From Dermacentor variabilis (taxonomy: Eukaryota > Arthropoda > Arachnida > Ixodida > Ixodidae), in contig NW_027460291.1 in NCBI RefSeq assembly GCF_050947875.1, positions 23,209,368 to 23,273,367 of the forward strand: a stretch of 64,000 nt of DNA, read 5' to 3'. Numbering within the stretch: the stretch's first letter is position 1; each line of letters opens with the position of its first letter. Of this stretch, positions 43,929 to 54,461 are shown in pieces. The position numbers and the translations under genes were made by a program. Below the pieces are notes generated by a model. It searched no databases. It was not told the DNA's origin and worked only from the letters and a program-made list of their open reading frames with translations.

Positions 43929-44331
43929 ATAATGCAAAAACGAGATGAGGCGTGCAGACAGGACACAAGAGTAGAGAAGTGGACAAGACGAACGCCGACT
44001 ATCAACTGGAGGCAGCACTGAGGCGAAGAAAGAAAGAAGACACAAAACTCATCTGCGCAAGCTCAGGAATGGTATCATCAGATGTCAGTCGGCTACATGT
44101 GGCGGTCTACGTGAGAGATAACTGTTAAGGCACTTAATCTCTTCCTTACGTAATTACTTTACATACTTACATACTTTACACACTTTACATTCCTGAACTT
44201 GCGCAGATGAGTTTTGTGTCTTCTTTCTATTTTCGCCTCAGTGCTCCCTCCAGTTGATAGTCGGCGTTCGTGTTGTCCACTTCTCTACTCTTGTGTCCTG
44301 TCTGCATGCCTCACCTCTTTTTTGCATAATG
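43929..44331. mobile_element. Foldback element with 143-144 bp near-perfect arms
   Basis: The left arm 43,929-44,071 is the reverse complement of 44,188-44,331 with about a dozen differences. The outer ends are both GCATAAT/ATTATGC-like. The spacer is 116 bp with TTACATACTTACATACTTTA-type short repeats. The arms contain no ORF. Transcribed, this would form a long hairpin. It is probably a non-autonomous foldback transposon or an inverted duplication. Confidence 0.8.
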
Positions 44332-44334
44332 AAT

Positions 44335-44640
44335 CCTTACCAACTAGCTCAGCTTTCTGTCGTTCTAAGCTTCTCCATAACTTCGGCAACATCGAAATGT
44401 GTTGTGTGTTTAAGAAACACACCTAAAACCCACACAAACAAACATCATCAGACAATATGCTAGCTTCAGTAATGACCATGACGATGCTGTTTCCTCGTCA
44501 GTAGTTGCAGCAATAATTGTAGATTAATATGTTGCTTTCCACAACTTCCCTCTTCAGACGCCACTTGAGGCGGTGTCCGTGTGAGCGAAACTTATCAAGA
44601 AATTGGTAATCATCTGTTGTACTTTCATACCGCCACATTA
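44335..44640. other. No recognisable feature
   Basis: A short stretch between the foldback and LINE-E. It may contain decayed LINE-E endonuclease sequence, but no motif is clear. Confidence 0.35.
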
Positions 44641-46012
44641 CAAAGTGAGCAAAGCGAAATTTTACACGCTAACTGAGCAGCTGGTCAGATATCAACGTTA
44701 TCGCTGGTGATTTTAATGCTCACACTACTTTCTGGGCAGACTACTGGTGTGATTCCAGGGGTCAGCTTATGGAAAACCTTTTAGTAGCCTCTGGCGCGTG
44801 CCTCTTGGTCAAAAAAAGAGCCCATCTATTACAATACGCAACACAATTAATATTTTTTCATAGATTTACCGAGTGGCACTGCGGCCATCATTCTTTACAT
44901 AGAATGGAATATCGTCAGGAATCCATTTGGGAGTGACCACTTTCCTGTGAGATTGAGCCTAATACAACAACATGACAGTCCACCCCACGCTTCTGTGAGG
45001 AAATAACCTCGGCTGGCTGTTTACGATTTAGATTTAGAGTCAACCTACCTAACACAAGATTTTATGAGCGATTTCTTTATTGATAGCGTATTAGCATATT
45101 TTACTAGTTTTATACTCGACGCCGCTGAAAGATTTACGTGAAAAACAAAAGTATCGCATGTAAAAGACGGGTCTCATAGTAGAATGAGTAATACAGGCTG
45201 GTTCGAAAGAAACAAAACAAAGCATGGGATGTACTGCGTTGATTCCGCACTACACAAAACCTTGTTCAAGGTAAAGTTATAAAATGACAGGGAAGGCGCA
45301 CGCAAGGACAGCTAAGACGGGCGAGCAAGGAGAAGTTTTTCTATTGCATAACATTTTCACAGGAGTCCAAAGTATTGAATGGGCTTAGAAGGCTAAAGGG
45401 GAAGGAAACCCACCCATTACCCCTGGTCATTGAGCAAGGAAACAGCTTGGAAGAACAGGCGAACACTCTCGGTAAACATTTGGAGTGTGTGTCTAACTCG
45501 CCGCAATATTGCGGATCATTTAATAAACACAAGACGCAAGGCGCTTGACCGTAAGTGCACATGGAATAACACTTACAACCTTACTTTTATTATCGCTGCG
45601 TTAAATGATTCTATGAACTTGTGTAAGAGCTCTGGCCTAGGAGCAGATAAATTACGGCATACATGATTAAAAAGATCCACACATACACGCTGAGAACGCT
45701 CCTAGTACTTTTTAATAAAATTTTGACTGCTGGGTACCTTCCAGCTGCATGGTAAGAAGCTGTTGTTCCAATTTTGAAGCAGCGTAACGGTCCTTCCTCC
45801 ATAACTAGCTACCGCCCAATAGCACTTACGAGTTGCCTTTGTAAGCTTTCCGAAAAATTGGTTAATCACCGTCTTCTACATTTTGTGCAATCTAACAAAC
45901 CGTTTGACCAGTACCAGTGCGGCTTTAGCGAAGTCCAGTCGACGACTGACCATCTTGTACACGTTGACGGCACCATTCGCGATGCATTCATTCGTAAACA
46001 TTTCTCGCGGCA
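44640..46012 (+). mobile_element. LINE-E: Jockey/I-like ORF2 fragment, endonuclease to RT (family D)
   Basis: The plus strand reads VIAGDFNAHTTFWADYWCDS near 44,700 (endonuclease catalytic region), then heavily broken linker. THPLPLVIEQGNSLEEQAN appears near 45,410. The RT start is at 45,665-46,010: MIKKIHTYTLRTLLVLFNKI, SYRPIALTSCLCKLSEKLV, FDQYQCGFSEVQSTTDHLVH. It ends abruptly near 46,010, where the SINE-like unit begins, so the RT catalytic box is absent. It is the same family as 10,020-11,533 and 53,090-56,669. Confidence 0.72.
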
Positions 46013-46015
46013 AAA

Positions 46016-46363
46016 AGGATGTTCCACATCCACCGCCACGGTTTGCGAGTGATGGCGCTGGCTCACACTCCAAGGGTTCTACTAGGAAGCATAAATACCC
46101 AAGAAAGTGGACGGCGAAACAGTGCCACGGTAAATCAATTGTTAGAGCATCGCAGATGAAATGCGAAGGTTGTGGGATCGTTCCCCACCTGCGGCAAGCT
46201 GTTTTTGCATCCACTTTCATTACCATTAATTTATCATTTCTTTATTTTGTTTATAAAGCACAAGTAATTTCCCCTATGTTGTCCTTCGTGCCTGTGTTTG
46301 TTGGCCTCTTATGATATGCATAATGAAAATGGAGTACCTCGGTTAACCCCCTTTCTTCTCGTT
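46016..46363 (+). mobile_element. tRNA-like SINE unit (family S2, copy 1)
   Basis: About 348 bp, sharing most bases with 46,483-46,829. The core near 46,118-46,190 has a tRNA-like shape (GTGCCACGGTAAATCAATTG, then AGAGCATCG, then GGGATCGTTCCCCAC), decayed at box A. The right part (CTTTATTTTGTTTATAAAGC, AAGTAATTTCCCC) is conserved. It shows no coding. Confidence 0.6.
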
Positions 46364-46482
46364 TATTACATAACAAGGGTCTCGAATCCGGCAGCGTTAA
46401 TGGCTTCAGGAAGCATGTGTGGGTTTATTGACCGCTTGTCTTCACCCAACAAGATCACGTTCTCGTAACGCCTGTGGCAGAG

Positions 46483-46829
46483 CGGACGTTGTACATCCGC
46501 CGCCAAGGTCTGCCAGTGATGGCGCTGGCTAACACTCCCAGGGTTCCACTAGGAAACATAAATACCCAAGAAAGTGGATGAGGAAACGGCACCGCGGTAG
46601 CTCGATTGGTAGAGCATTGGAGCGAAATGCGAAGGTTGTGGGATTGTTACCCACCGGCGGGAAAATGATTTTTCATCCACTTTCATTTCCATTAATTTAT
46701 CGTTTCTTTATTTCGTTCATAAAGCACAAGTAATTTCCCCTATATTGTCCTTGGTGTCAGTGTTTGTTGGCTTCTTATGACATGACTAATAAAAATCGTG
46801 CCACTCGGTTAAACCCCTTTCCTCTCGTT
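46483..46829 (+). mobile_element. tRNA-like SINE unit (family S2, copy 2)
   Basis: The second copy is 467 bp downstream in the same orientation. Its tRNA-like head is better preserved: GGCACCGCGGTAGCTCGATT, then GGTAGAGCATTGG and GGGATTGTTACCC. Copies separated by only 119 bp of unrelated sequence suggest a tandem duplication rather than two independent insertions. Confidence 0.6.
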
Positions 46830-46834
46830 TAACT

Positions 46835-47398
46835 GGCATTATGCGTTACTGAGAGACCTCTGCGAAATGGGGATGCGTGGAAACATGTTTAGCTTAACTC
46901 TAAGCTAACTTTATAACCGGACATTGCGTGTTAGAAGAGGAAACATTTTGTTTAAGCAATTTGCAGACGAAACTGGAATGTCGCTGGGGGCACGTTTAGC
47001 GACGCTGTCTATATTGTTTCCTGCATTCATCTGCGTGAACAGGCGTTTGTTGCGTTGCGACACCCTGTACCCGAGCACATGAGGGCTGGACCCTCCCTCG
47101 TGTCTGGGGAAAGCCGTGGCTGAGGAAAGGGGGATCCTGGGTTTTGAGCCAATTCTGGGTGTTTCGACGCTTAAGGCCTCCCGGTGGAGGCAACATACTT
47201 CTTCCGCCCCTGATTCACATAGACGGCACCTCCAGACTGACCCACTTGGAAGAAACCGGCAGTCGTCTTTTCCTATCCTCCTCTCCAATCTTCCACTTGC
47301 TGTCCCACTTTTCCAGCTTTCCGGCGAGCTATTCCATTCTTGAAACTTTCTATTTCCTGGACAGCAAGGGTTAACCTTGTGTAATACATGCAGTCTTG
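46835..47398. other. Unassigned sequence left of the (TA)n tract
   Basis: GC-moderate sequence containing GGCCTCCCGGTGGAGGCAAC near 47,177, which looks like TE-derived untranslated sequence, but I cannot name it. The long minus frame 46,911-47,696 runs through the (TA)n tract and the LTR and is spurious. Confidence 0.35.
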
Positions 47399-47404
47399 AA
47401 TATA

Positions 47405-47459
<55 letters not shown>
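47399..47459. repeat. (TA)n microsatellite, left of gypsy-4
   Basis: About 60 bp of TA, with a TG interruption at its left end, directly abutting the gypsy-4 5' LTR. A longer (TA)n lies on the other side at about 52,846. Confidence 0.9.
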
Positions 47460-47461
<2 letters not shown>

Positions 47462-47629
47462 CCAAATCCTGTATGGTCACCGCGGGTATGTGCCAGGCGA
47501 TGAAAACGACGTTGAAGTAGCGCGTGAGTATGAAAACAGAGACGACAACGACGTCGCATTGACTGCGCTGATAAAGTGCTTTTACACGTCCTCGACACCG
47601 GCTTTCCCGTCTCCTACTAGACTTTGACG
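47460..47629 (+). repeat. gypsy-4 5' LTR (about 165 bp)
   Basis: It starts TGCCAAATCC and is nearly identical to 52,675-52,845. The 3' boundary is uncertain by about 10 bp (CTACTA at 47,619 or TTGACG at 47,629). The TATA-like motif kept in the right LTR (GTGTATAAAAAC) is GAGTATGAAAAC here. The next bases, CTGGAGGAGGTGC, are the candidate primer-binding region. Confidence 0.8.
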
Positions 47630-47814
47630 CTGGAGGAGGTGCGGGGTAGGATTGCCTCTTGATCGGCGCCCCTTCGCGGAGCCATACATCGAGCACGGAA
47701 TCACCTGTCTTCGTCGAAACTCCTGTTCACCGGTACAGTCGCTGCCTGCTAGGCCTGACACTTGAGTTCAACCCTTTGCAGGACCCTGCAGGAACGCGTC
47801 TACCTACTTCAGCC

Positions 47815-49083
47815 ATGGCTACGGCAACTCCATCGCAGGTGACCTTACAGAATCCTAAGATCCCAGAAAGTTTCCATGGTGACGCTTTCGAAGATGCCCA
47901 ATATTGGCTGGAGAAATTTGAGCGTGCCGCCAGTTGTAATGACTGGAGCTCCCAGCAAAAGCTGGCTAATGTCTATTTTGCGTTTCAAGACAGTGCGCGG
48001 CCGTGGTTTGGGAAATGGGAGAGAAGTTTGACCACATGGGGTACCTTCCGCACCCAGCTGCTAGACACGTTCCCTAGTAGCGATAGAAGAGACAACGCGC
48101 AGCGCCTGCTCGAATCACGTATTCAAAAACCAAACGTGAGCGTTGCCATGTTTGCAGAAGATATGGCCCGCCTTTCCCGCAGAGCAGACCCTGAGATGGC
48201 CGAAGAAAAGAAGTTACGCTTTCTATTGCGCGGAGTGAAGCAGGAACTCTTTGCCGGACTCGTGAGGAACCCACCGACGACAGTGGCCGAATTTACCGAG
48301 GAGGCTACCGCTATGGAACGGGCACTACAGCGACGGTACCGCCAATATGATCGCAAGAGCTCGCCGGTGAATCTCTTCAATTCTACCTGAGAGCTGCGGC
48401 ACGTCTCTGCGCGAAGTCATCCGAGAGATCGTGCGAGAGGAGATCCGGCAGCTCGGGATTTCTCCTATGGCACCAGCGGTGGCTTCTGTCGCTGATATCA
48501 TTCGGGAGGAAGTTCGACAGGCCTTTTAGTCGCCCGACCGGCAGGCGGTGCCGCGACGATTAACCTACGCGGAAGCTGTCTGTCGTCCACCTCCGCCACT
48601 TCGATGCTGCTGACACCGTCAACTACTACGACGCAGCCATCACCGCCACCCCCGACGCCCTATTTTCGACAGTCACAGCCGCCGCCAGCTATGCCGAATC
48701 GCCGCCAGGCGATCGCTGCGCCTCGGTCTTACGGCGAATCCCCTGTGAGCTACCCGCTTCGAAAGACCGATTTGTGGCGGACCGCTGACCGCCGGCCGCT
48801 ATGCTTCTATTGCGGCGAAGCAGGACATGTTTACCGCGCGTGCCACTACCGCTCAGCTGGGTATCCAAGGTTTCCCAACTGCAATTACCCTCTGTTTGAT
48901 GCTGCACGTACCTGCGGCGAAAATACTACAAACTTTCGGCCGGAAGGTTCAGCGACGCCTCGATCGCGTTCCCCTTCTCCGGCTCGATACACCCACCGAC
49001 CCGTCGCGATTTTCCTGACGCCTCTAGGGGCAGGTCCCCTAGCCCGCGCCGGGGAAACTAGAGGCAGCGACCTCCGGGGGTGA
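47815..49083 (+). pseudogene. gypsy-4 gag, one frame disruption, intact CCHC knuckle
   Basis: The start at 47,815 (GCCATGGCT context) is preferred over the upstream Met at 47,659, because capsid-like sequence begins there (KIPESFHGDAFEDAQYWLEK). The first frame runs to a stop at 48,390. Sense goes on in another frame (LREVIREIVREEIRQLG, then a TAG) and returns to the first frame by 48,604. The nucleocapsid has PLCFYCGEAGHVYRACHY near 48,800, a full CX2CX4HX4C. It ends at 49,083 in an Arg/Pro/Ser tail. Confidence 0.87.
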
Positions 49084-49102
49084 GTTTGCAAAGCGCCTAA
49101 CT

Positions 49103-52100
49103 TTGCAAGAGCCCCCATCAGCGACGACCGACGACTCTAAAACTCCGACGACTTCAACCACGCCCCCAGTAACCGACGCCGTCAGCGCCAATCTTGTCGT
49201 TTGCATTGACGGCCACCAAGTGGCCGCTCTCGTCGATACTGGCTCCCATTTTTTGATTATAAGTCAAAAGCTGGCCGACAGGTTGAGAAAAGTGAAGACG
49301 CCGTGGACTGGGCCCAACATCAGAACTGCCGGCGGCCAGTTGATGACACCTATTGGAAAATGCAGAGCCAGAATAGTAATCCCCGGTGCAACCTTCGTCG
49401 TCACCCTCGTCATTCTCTTTGAGTGCTGCAAGGAACTTATATTGGGGATGCAAATCTTGAGAGAGTACGGTGCAGTGTTTAATGTCCGTGACCTCGTCGT
49501 CACATGTGCTACGAGCTCAGACGACGTCGACCCCACGGAATACCAGCGACCCCGCTTACGTATCGCCGAAAACGACGTCACGCTTCCGCCGCGAAGCTGT
49601 TCCCTCGTACCTGTTACCTGCGACAACTTGAACACCGGAAATAGCGTCGCCGAACACGTCGACGCACTGGTACTGAGTCAAGGCGTTTCCATCGCCAGGG
49701 CCGTAATTACCGTACACGACGGACGTGCTGAACTCCTACTGACGAATTTTACCAGGGAACGTCGACACATTGTTAAAGGCACGGCTGTTGCTTACTTCGA
49801 CAAATTTACCTCAGTACAAGACTGCCTCTCAGTGGAGCACGCGACGTCCACCGTGGCTATGCCTGCCCCTGTGGTTGACATCAGTCCCACCTTGTCGCCC
49901 GTCGAACGCAACAGCCTTCTTGAGCTCATCGATGAGTTTAAGAGCTGCTTCTCATCAACGTCACGAGTCAGCCAGACGCCGCTCACTAAGCACCGTATTG
50001 TCACCGAAGCCGACGCCAGACCAATTCGGCAGAATCCTTATCGTGTAGCACCGAAAGAGCGCGAGGCAATACAAACCCAAGTGAAGACGATGCTTGAGGA
50101 CGGGGTTATTCGGCCATCTAAGAGTCCTTGGGCATCGCCTGTCGTATTGGTGAAAAAAGAAGGACGGTACCCTGCGCTTCTGCGTCGACTATCGAAAACT
50201 CAACCGCACCACAAAGAAAGACGTTTATCGGCTACCGCGTATCGACGATTCACTGGATAGGCTATGAAACGCACGTTACTTTTCGTCGATGGACTTGAAA
50301 AGCGGCTACTGGCAAATAGAAGTTGATAAGAGAGACCGTGAAAAGACCGCTGTTGTGACGCCCGACGGACTTTATGAATTTCAGGTGCTCCCGTTCGGTT
50401 TGTGTTCTGCGCCAGCAACGTTTCAACGACTAATGGACACGGTATTCTCAGGCGTCAAATGGCAGACCTGTCTGGTGTACCTCGACGACGTGATTGTTTT
50501 CTCCGTCACATTCGAGGAACACTTACGGAGACTAAAGACGGTCTTTGAAGCAATACGCTCAGTTGGTCTAACTTTAAAACCTGAAAAGTGCCATTTTGGC
50601 TTTGAAGAACTTCAATTTCTTGGTCACGTTGTTAGTCGTGAAGGTGTCCGACCTGACCCTGATAAAATCTCCTCCGTTCCTAATTTCCCAACGCCATCAG
50701 TTAAAAAGGCCGTGCGACGTTTTGTGGGCCTTTGCGCCTACTACCGACGCTTTATTGCGGAATTTTCGCGCATCGCATGCCCATTACCACATCTCACCAG
50801 AGAAGATGTCCCCTTCGTGTGGGGCGAAGACCAGCAACGGGCATTTCACGACCTATGGCAACGGCTGCAGACGCCTCCCGTACTCGCACACTTTGACGAC
50901 GTCACTCCTACGATTCTTCATACCGACGCTAGTAATGTCGACCTTGGCGCAATGCTTGTACAGCGGCAGGACGGCACCGAAAGAGTGATTTCTTACGCCA
51001 GCAGGACGCTATCAAGGACGGAGGCTAACTATTCCACGACAGGAAAAGAATGCCTCGCACTGGTGTGGGCCGTCCTGAAATTTCGGCCATATTTGCATGG
51101 TCGGTGTTTCACCGTTGTCAGTGATCATCATGCACTTTGCTGGCTGGCTAATTTAAAAGATCCAGCTGGTCGGCTTGCGCGCTGGAGTCTTCGGCTCCAA
51201 GAGTTCGACTTCACGGTTGTCTACAAATCAGGGAGACGACACACCTTCGCCGACGGCCTTTCTCGCTCTCCTTTTGAGACTGCTGTGCACGACGATGATG
51301 ACCTCGGCTTTTCTAGGCGTGGTAGATACAGTCGCCGTTTCACGCCACCAATGCGAGGACGCAGAACTGGTTCCTCGTTTCGATTACTTGGAGGGGAAAA
51401 CAAGCAGCGTGCCGAGGTTATTCGCGAGAGGGCTGCCTTCGTTTTGCTTGCGCCACGACGTTCTCTATAAAAAGAACTTTTCACCTAGTGGCAGCAAGCT
51501 ACTTACTCGTCATTCCCGCATCTCTTCGCGACGAAGTCCTACATGCCTGTCACAACGAGCCGACCGATGGTCACTTGGGCTACGCCCGCACATTGGCAAG
51601 AATTAGGCTAAAGTACGATTGGCGAAGACTTGCGTCGATCGTGAAACGTTACATACAGACATGCCTGTATTGCCAGCGCCGCAAAGCCCTACCCGGCAAG
51701 GCAGCGGGACTGCTGCATCCTGTCCCGATACTGCAAGCGCCGTTCGAACAAATTGGCATCGACCTTTCAGGTCCGTTTCCACTGTCTACTGCTGGAAATA
51801 GATGGATAATCGTCGTCACGGATTACCTTACTCGGTACGCCGAAACAGGTGCTATTCAAAGTGGAACAGCAGCCGAAGCAGCGCAATTTTTCATTGAAGC
51901 CGTCGTTCTAAGGCATGGCGCTCCCTCAGTGGTCATAACAGACAGAGGATCTGCGTTCACGGCTGCCCTTCTGGACACCGTTTTGCGACTAAGTGGTACC
52001 ACTCACCGAAAGGCCACGGCTTATCATCCCCAAACCAATGGGCTGACAGAACGTTTGCATAAGACTCTGGCAGACATGATGAGTATGTACATCGAAGTCG

Positions 52101-52720
52101 ACCACAATAACTGGTACGTGATTTTACCATACATTACATCTGCGTATAATACGGTGCGCCAAGAGACAACACGCGTGACGCCTTTCAACCTAGCTTACGG
52201 CCGGAAAGTGACAACAACGTTGGACGCAATGCTGCCACACGAGTGCGTTGACGACGAGACTGGTGCCGAAGATTTTACGCAACGTGCAGAGGAAGCCAGG
52301 CAGCTTGCGCGTTTCCGAATCCAAGAACAACAAGAATACGATGCCCGACACTACAACATTCGGCACTGACCCGTCACATACAACGTCGGTGACCAGGTGT
52401 GGGTCTGGACTCCGATTCGTCGGCGGGGGCTGTCTGAGAAGTTCCTGCGAAGATACTTCGGCCCGTATGCAGTTCTGCGCGGCATCAGCGATGTGAATTA
52501 TGAAGTGGTCCCCCACAGCCATAACTGCTCCAAACGCCGGCGGCATCTACCCGAGGTTGTGCACGTGCTTCGTATGAAGCCATATTTTCCTCATGACCTC
52601 AACTTTGCACCGTCTGTGCACAGCCTTCGGACGTTGGTGCATCGGGACGATGCCTCCTTTTCAGTGGGGCAAATGCCACATCCTCTATGGCCGCCGCGGG
52701 TATGTGCCAGGCGATGAAAA
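49103..52720 (+). pseudogene. gypsy-4 pol: PR-RT-RNase H-INT, few frameshifts
   Basis: Frame 1 (49,103-50,170): protease AALVDTGSHF with an intact DTG at 49,235, then YRVAPKEREAIQTQVKTMLE. A one-base expansion in an A run near 50,155 shifts the frame. RT YLDD is at 50,478-50,489, and RNase H ILHTDASNVDLGAML near 50,910. Further shifts occur near 51,310 and 51,480. The integrase (51,488-52,720) has HLGYARTLARIRL, CLYCQRRKA, GIDLSGPFPLS, VITDRGSAFTA, GLTERLHKTLAD and the GDQVWVWTP motif. One stop lies at 52,367. Confidence 0.92.
52661..52674 (+). promoter_or_regulatory. gypsy-4 polypurine-like tract
   Basis: TTCAGTGGGGCAAA lies just before the 3' LTR. It is purine-rich but interrupted. Confidence 0.5.
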
Positions 52721-52841
52721 CGACGCTGAAGTAGCGCGTGTGTATAAAAACAGAGATGACAACGACGTCGCGTTGACTGCACTGATAAAGTGCTTTTACA
52801 CGTCCTCGACACCGGCTTTCCTGTCTCCTACTAAATGTTGA

Positions 52842-52845
<4 letters not shown>
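52675..52845 (+). repeat. gypsy-4 3' LTR
   Basis: It starts TGCCACATCC and ends near TTGACG, followed at once by (TA)n. It contains TATAAAAACAG near 52,742. Differences from the 5' LTR are few, so the insertion looks younger than gypsy-3. Confidence 0.82.
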
Positions 52846-52935
<90 letters not shown>

Positions 52936-52942
52936 GTGTGTG

Positions 52943-53027
<85 letters not shown>
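52846..53027. repeat. (TA)n-(TG)n compound microsatellite
   Basis: About 90 bp of pure TA followed by about 90 bp of TG with a few TGCG interruptions. It is the right-hand part of the tract that gypsy-4 entered. Confidence 0.95.
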
Positions 53028-53089
53028 GGTTATAGTGGGAACATACCGCTGGCTTACGCCGAATAGAATGTTTCTAATCATTTGACGTC

Positions 53090-53882
53090 CCCAGGTTGGG
53101 CTCCGAGGTGGACGGCGGGAATTCTTACCGAATACAGTAATGCTATATAATGCTTCTAGTTTTGCCCTACTCTCTGATCGCTCCCTGAAGAGGAAAGGCG
53201 TACCGATGAAACCTTCTACTTTCTAAACCAAAAGAAATAATTCCCAAGTATCGTATATTACATAGTAAACATGAAACCAAGATCCCCATTTGTTGTTTCA
53301 AACTGTCTGACACAAGCAATCAGCTGTAGTTGCAGAGTAACTAAAAGGGGAAGCGGCGACCTTCTTCTCGAAGCGCATGACAAGCATGAATACACCAAAC
53401 TGACTAAACCTATACCGTTTGGTGGCATTCCTTTCCTAGTGGGCCCCCACCGATCAATGAACACTGTGCGTGGTGTCATTTCTGATGAGGACCTCCTTCA
53501 GTCAGTTAAAGTGAGCTGTTGGATGTATGGCAAGACCAAAATGTTGTAAATGTGCAGCGATTTAAGTTAAGGCGCGATGGCAACGAAATTCCAACAAAGC
53601 ATGTAATAATTACGTTTGGAACAAGTGAACTGCCTGATTCAACAGAGACCGGATATCGTAAACTGCGCGTGCGGCCGTACATTCCCAATCCGCGCTGTTG
53701 CTTCAAGTGTCAGCGTTTTGGGCATGGGTCTGAGAGCTTCTGAGGGCGTGCTACTTGTGCATAATGCCCATCTAAAGACCACACCTCAGACAACTGTGCT
53801 TCTGCAACCCACTGTGCTAACTGTGGCGGAGACCAGCCCGCCTATTCGCGATCGTGCCCATCGTGGAAGAAAGAAAAAAAAT
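53090..53882 (+). pseudogene. LINE-D ORF1, gag-like part with zinc knuckles
   Basis: It reads GLRGGRREFLPNTVM near 53,100, GDLLLEAHDKHEYTKLTKPI, MNTVRGVISDEDLL near 53,460, and after frameshifts NVQRFKLRRDGNEIPTKHVI and RVRPYIPNPRCCFKCQRFGH. The first CCHC knuckle ends SESF where Cys is expected. A second CX2C-like part follows (SKDHTSDNC, then THCANCGGDQPAYSRSC). It ends at SWKKEKK, where the composite insert begins. This is an RNA-binding gag-like ORF1 typical of Jockey/I elements. Confidence 0.8.
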
Positions 53883-53897
53883 AATCGAACTCATCAA

Positions 53898-54207
53898 CAT
53901 CATCATCAGCCTGGTTACGCCCACTGCAGGGCAAAGGCCTCTCTCATACTTCTCCAGCTACCCCGGTCATGTACTAATTGTGCCCTATCATGCCTCCAAA
54001 CTTCTTAATCTCATCCACCCACCTAACTTTCTGCCGCCCACTGCTACGCTTCCGTTCCCTTGGAATCCAGTCCGTAACCCTTAATGACCATCGGTTATCT
54101 TCCCTCCTCAATACATGTCCTGCCCATGCCCTCCCCCATTTCATTTTCTTGATTTCAACTAAGATGTCATTAACTCGCGTTTGTTGCCTCACCCAATCTG
54201 CTCTTCT
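53898..54207 (-). mobile_element. RTE-like LINE 3' end (copy 5)
   Basis: The minus strand reads ADWVRQQTRVNDILVEIKK, AWAGHVLRREDNRWSLRVTD, WIPRERKRSSGRQKVRW and DEIKKFGG: the best preserved RTE C-terminus in the window. The ORF1-like frame ends there, followed by the GC-rich terminus (CGCCCACTGCAGGGCAAAGG on plus) and a short (ATC)n. Confidence 0.85.
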
Positions 54208-54461
54208 ATTATAAAAGTGCAGCGGTGGCGTAGAGATAGAGCATCCACCTCGCGTGAAAGAGGACCGTGGTTCGAATCCCGGTGCCGCGCAATTTTCCAC
54301 CGGGTTAAAAAGAATCCGCCTATTGATAAAACTGCACAAAAAGGCCTGGAGTGCGGCCTGATCCCGGTGACCAGAACCGGTAACACACTCCCTCTCCAGA
54401 GCAGGATGGGCCACCCTGGTGCAGTACTTGGCCACAACCTCTTATATGAATACAACAATCA
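54208..54461 (+). mobile_element. tRNA-derived SINE (family S3)
   Basis: The tRNA-like head at 54,218-54,291 (GCAGCGGTGGCGTAGAGATA, then GAGCATCCACC and GGTTCGAATCCCGG) keeps box A- and box B-like sequence, but its arms pair poorly, so it is not a functional tRNA gene. A GC-rich body follows (GCCTGGAGTGCGGCCTGATC). It lies in opposite orientation to the adjoining RTE piece. Confidence 0.7.

Larger units (their letters stand above)
47460..52845 (+). mobile_element. gypsy-4: full-length Ty3/gypsy element in a microsatellite
   Basis: The order is LTR, gag, pol (PR-RT-RNase H-INT), polypurine tract, LTR. It is the best preserved LTR element here: a few frameshifts and one or two stops, with catalytic residues of protease, RT and integrase all visible. 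It is the same broad clade as gypsy-1 and -2. Both flanks are (TA)n, so the insertion target was a TA microsatellite. Confidence 0.92.

Noticed and set aside
46590..46660. A second tRNA gene candidate
   Set aside because: Repeated as part of a 348 bp unit with a decayed sister copy; a SINE head fits better.
46911..47696. A 261-codon minus-strand ORF, the longest non-TE frame in its area
   Set aside because: It reads straight through the (TA)n microsatellite (IYIYIY repeat) and the gypsy-4 LTR and has no domain.
52835..53035. ORF of YI and VC repeats
   Set aside because: Pure translation of the TA and TG microsatellites.
54218..54291. A functional tRNA gene
   Set aside because: Box A and B motifs are present, but acceptor and T stems pair poorly, and the sequence continues into a SINE body inside a transposon.
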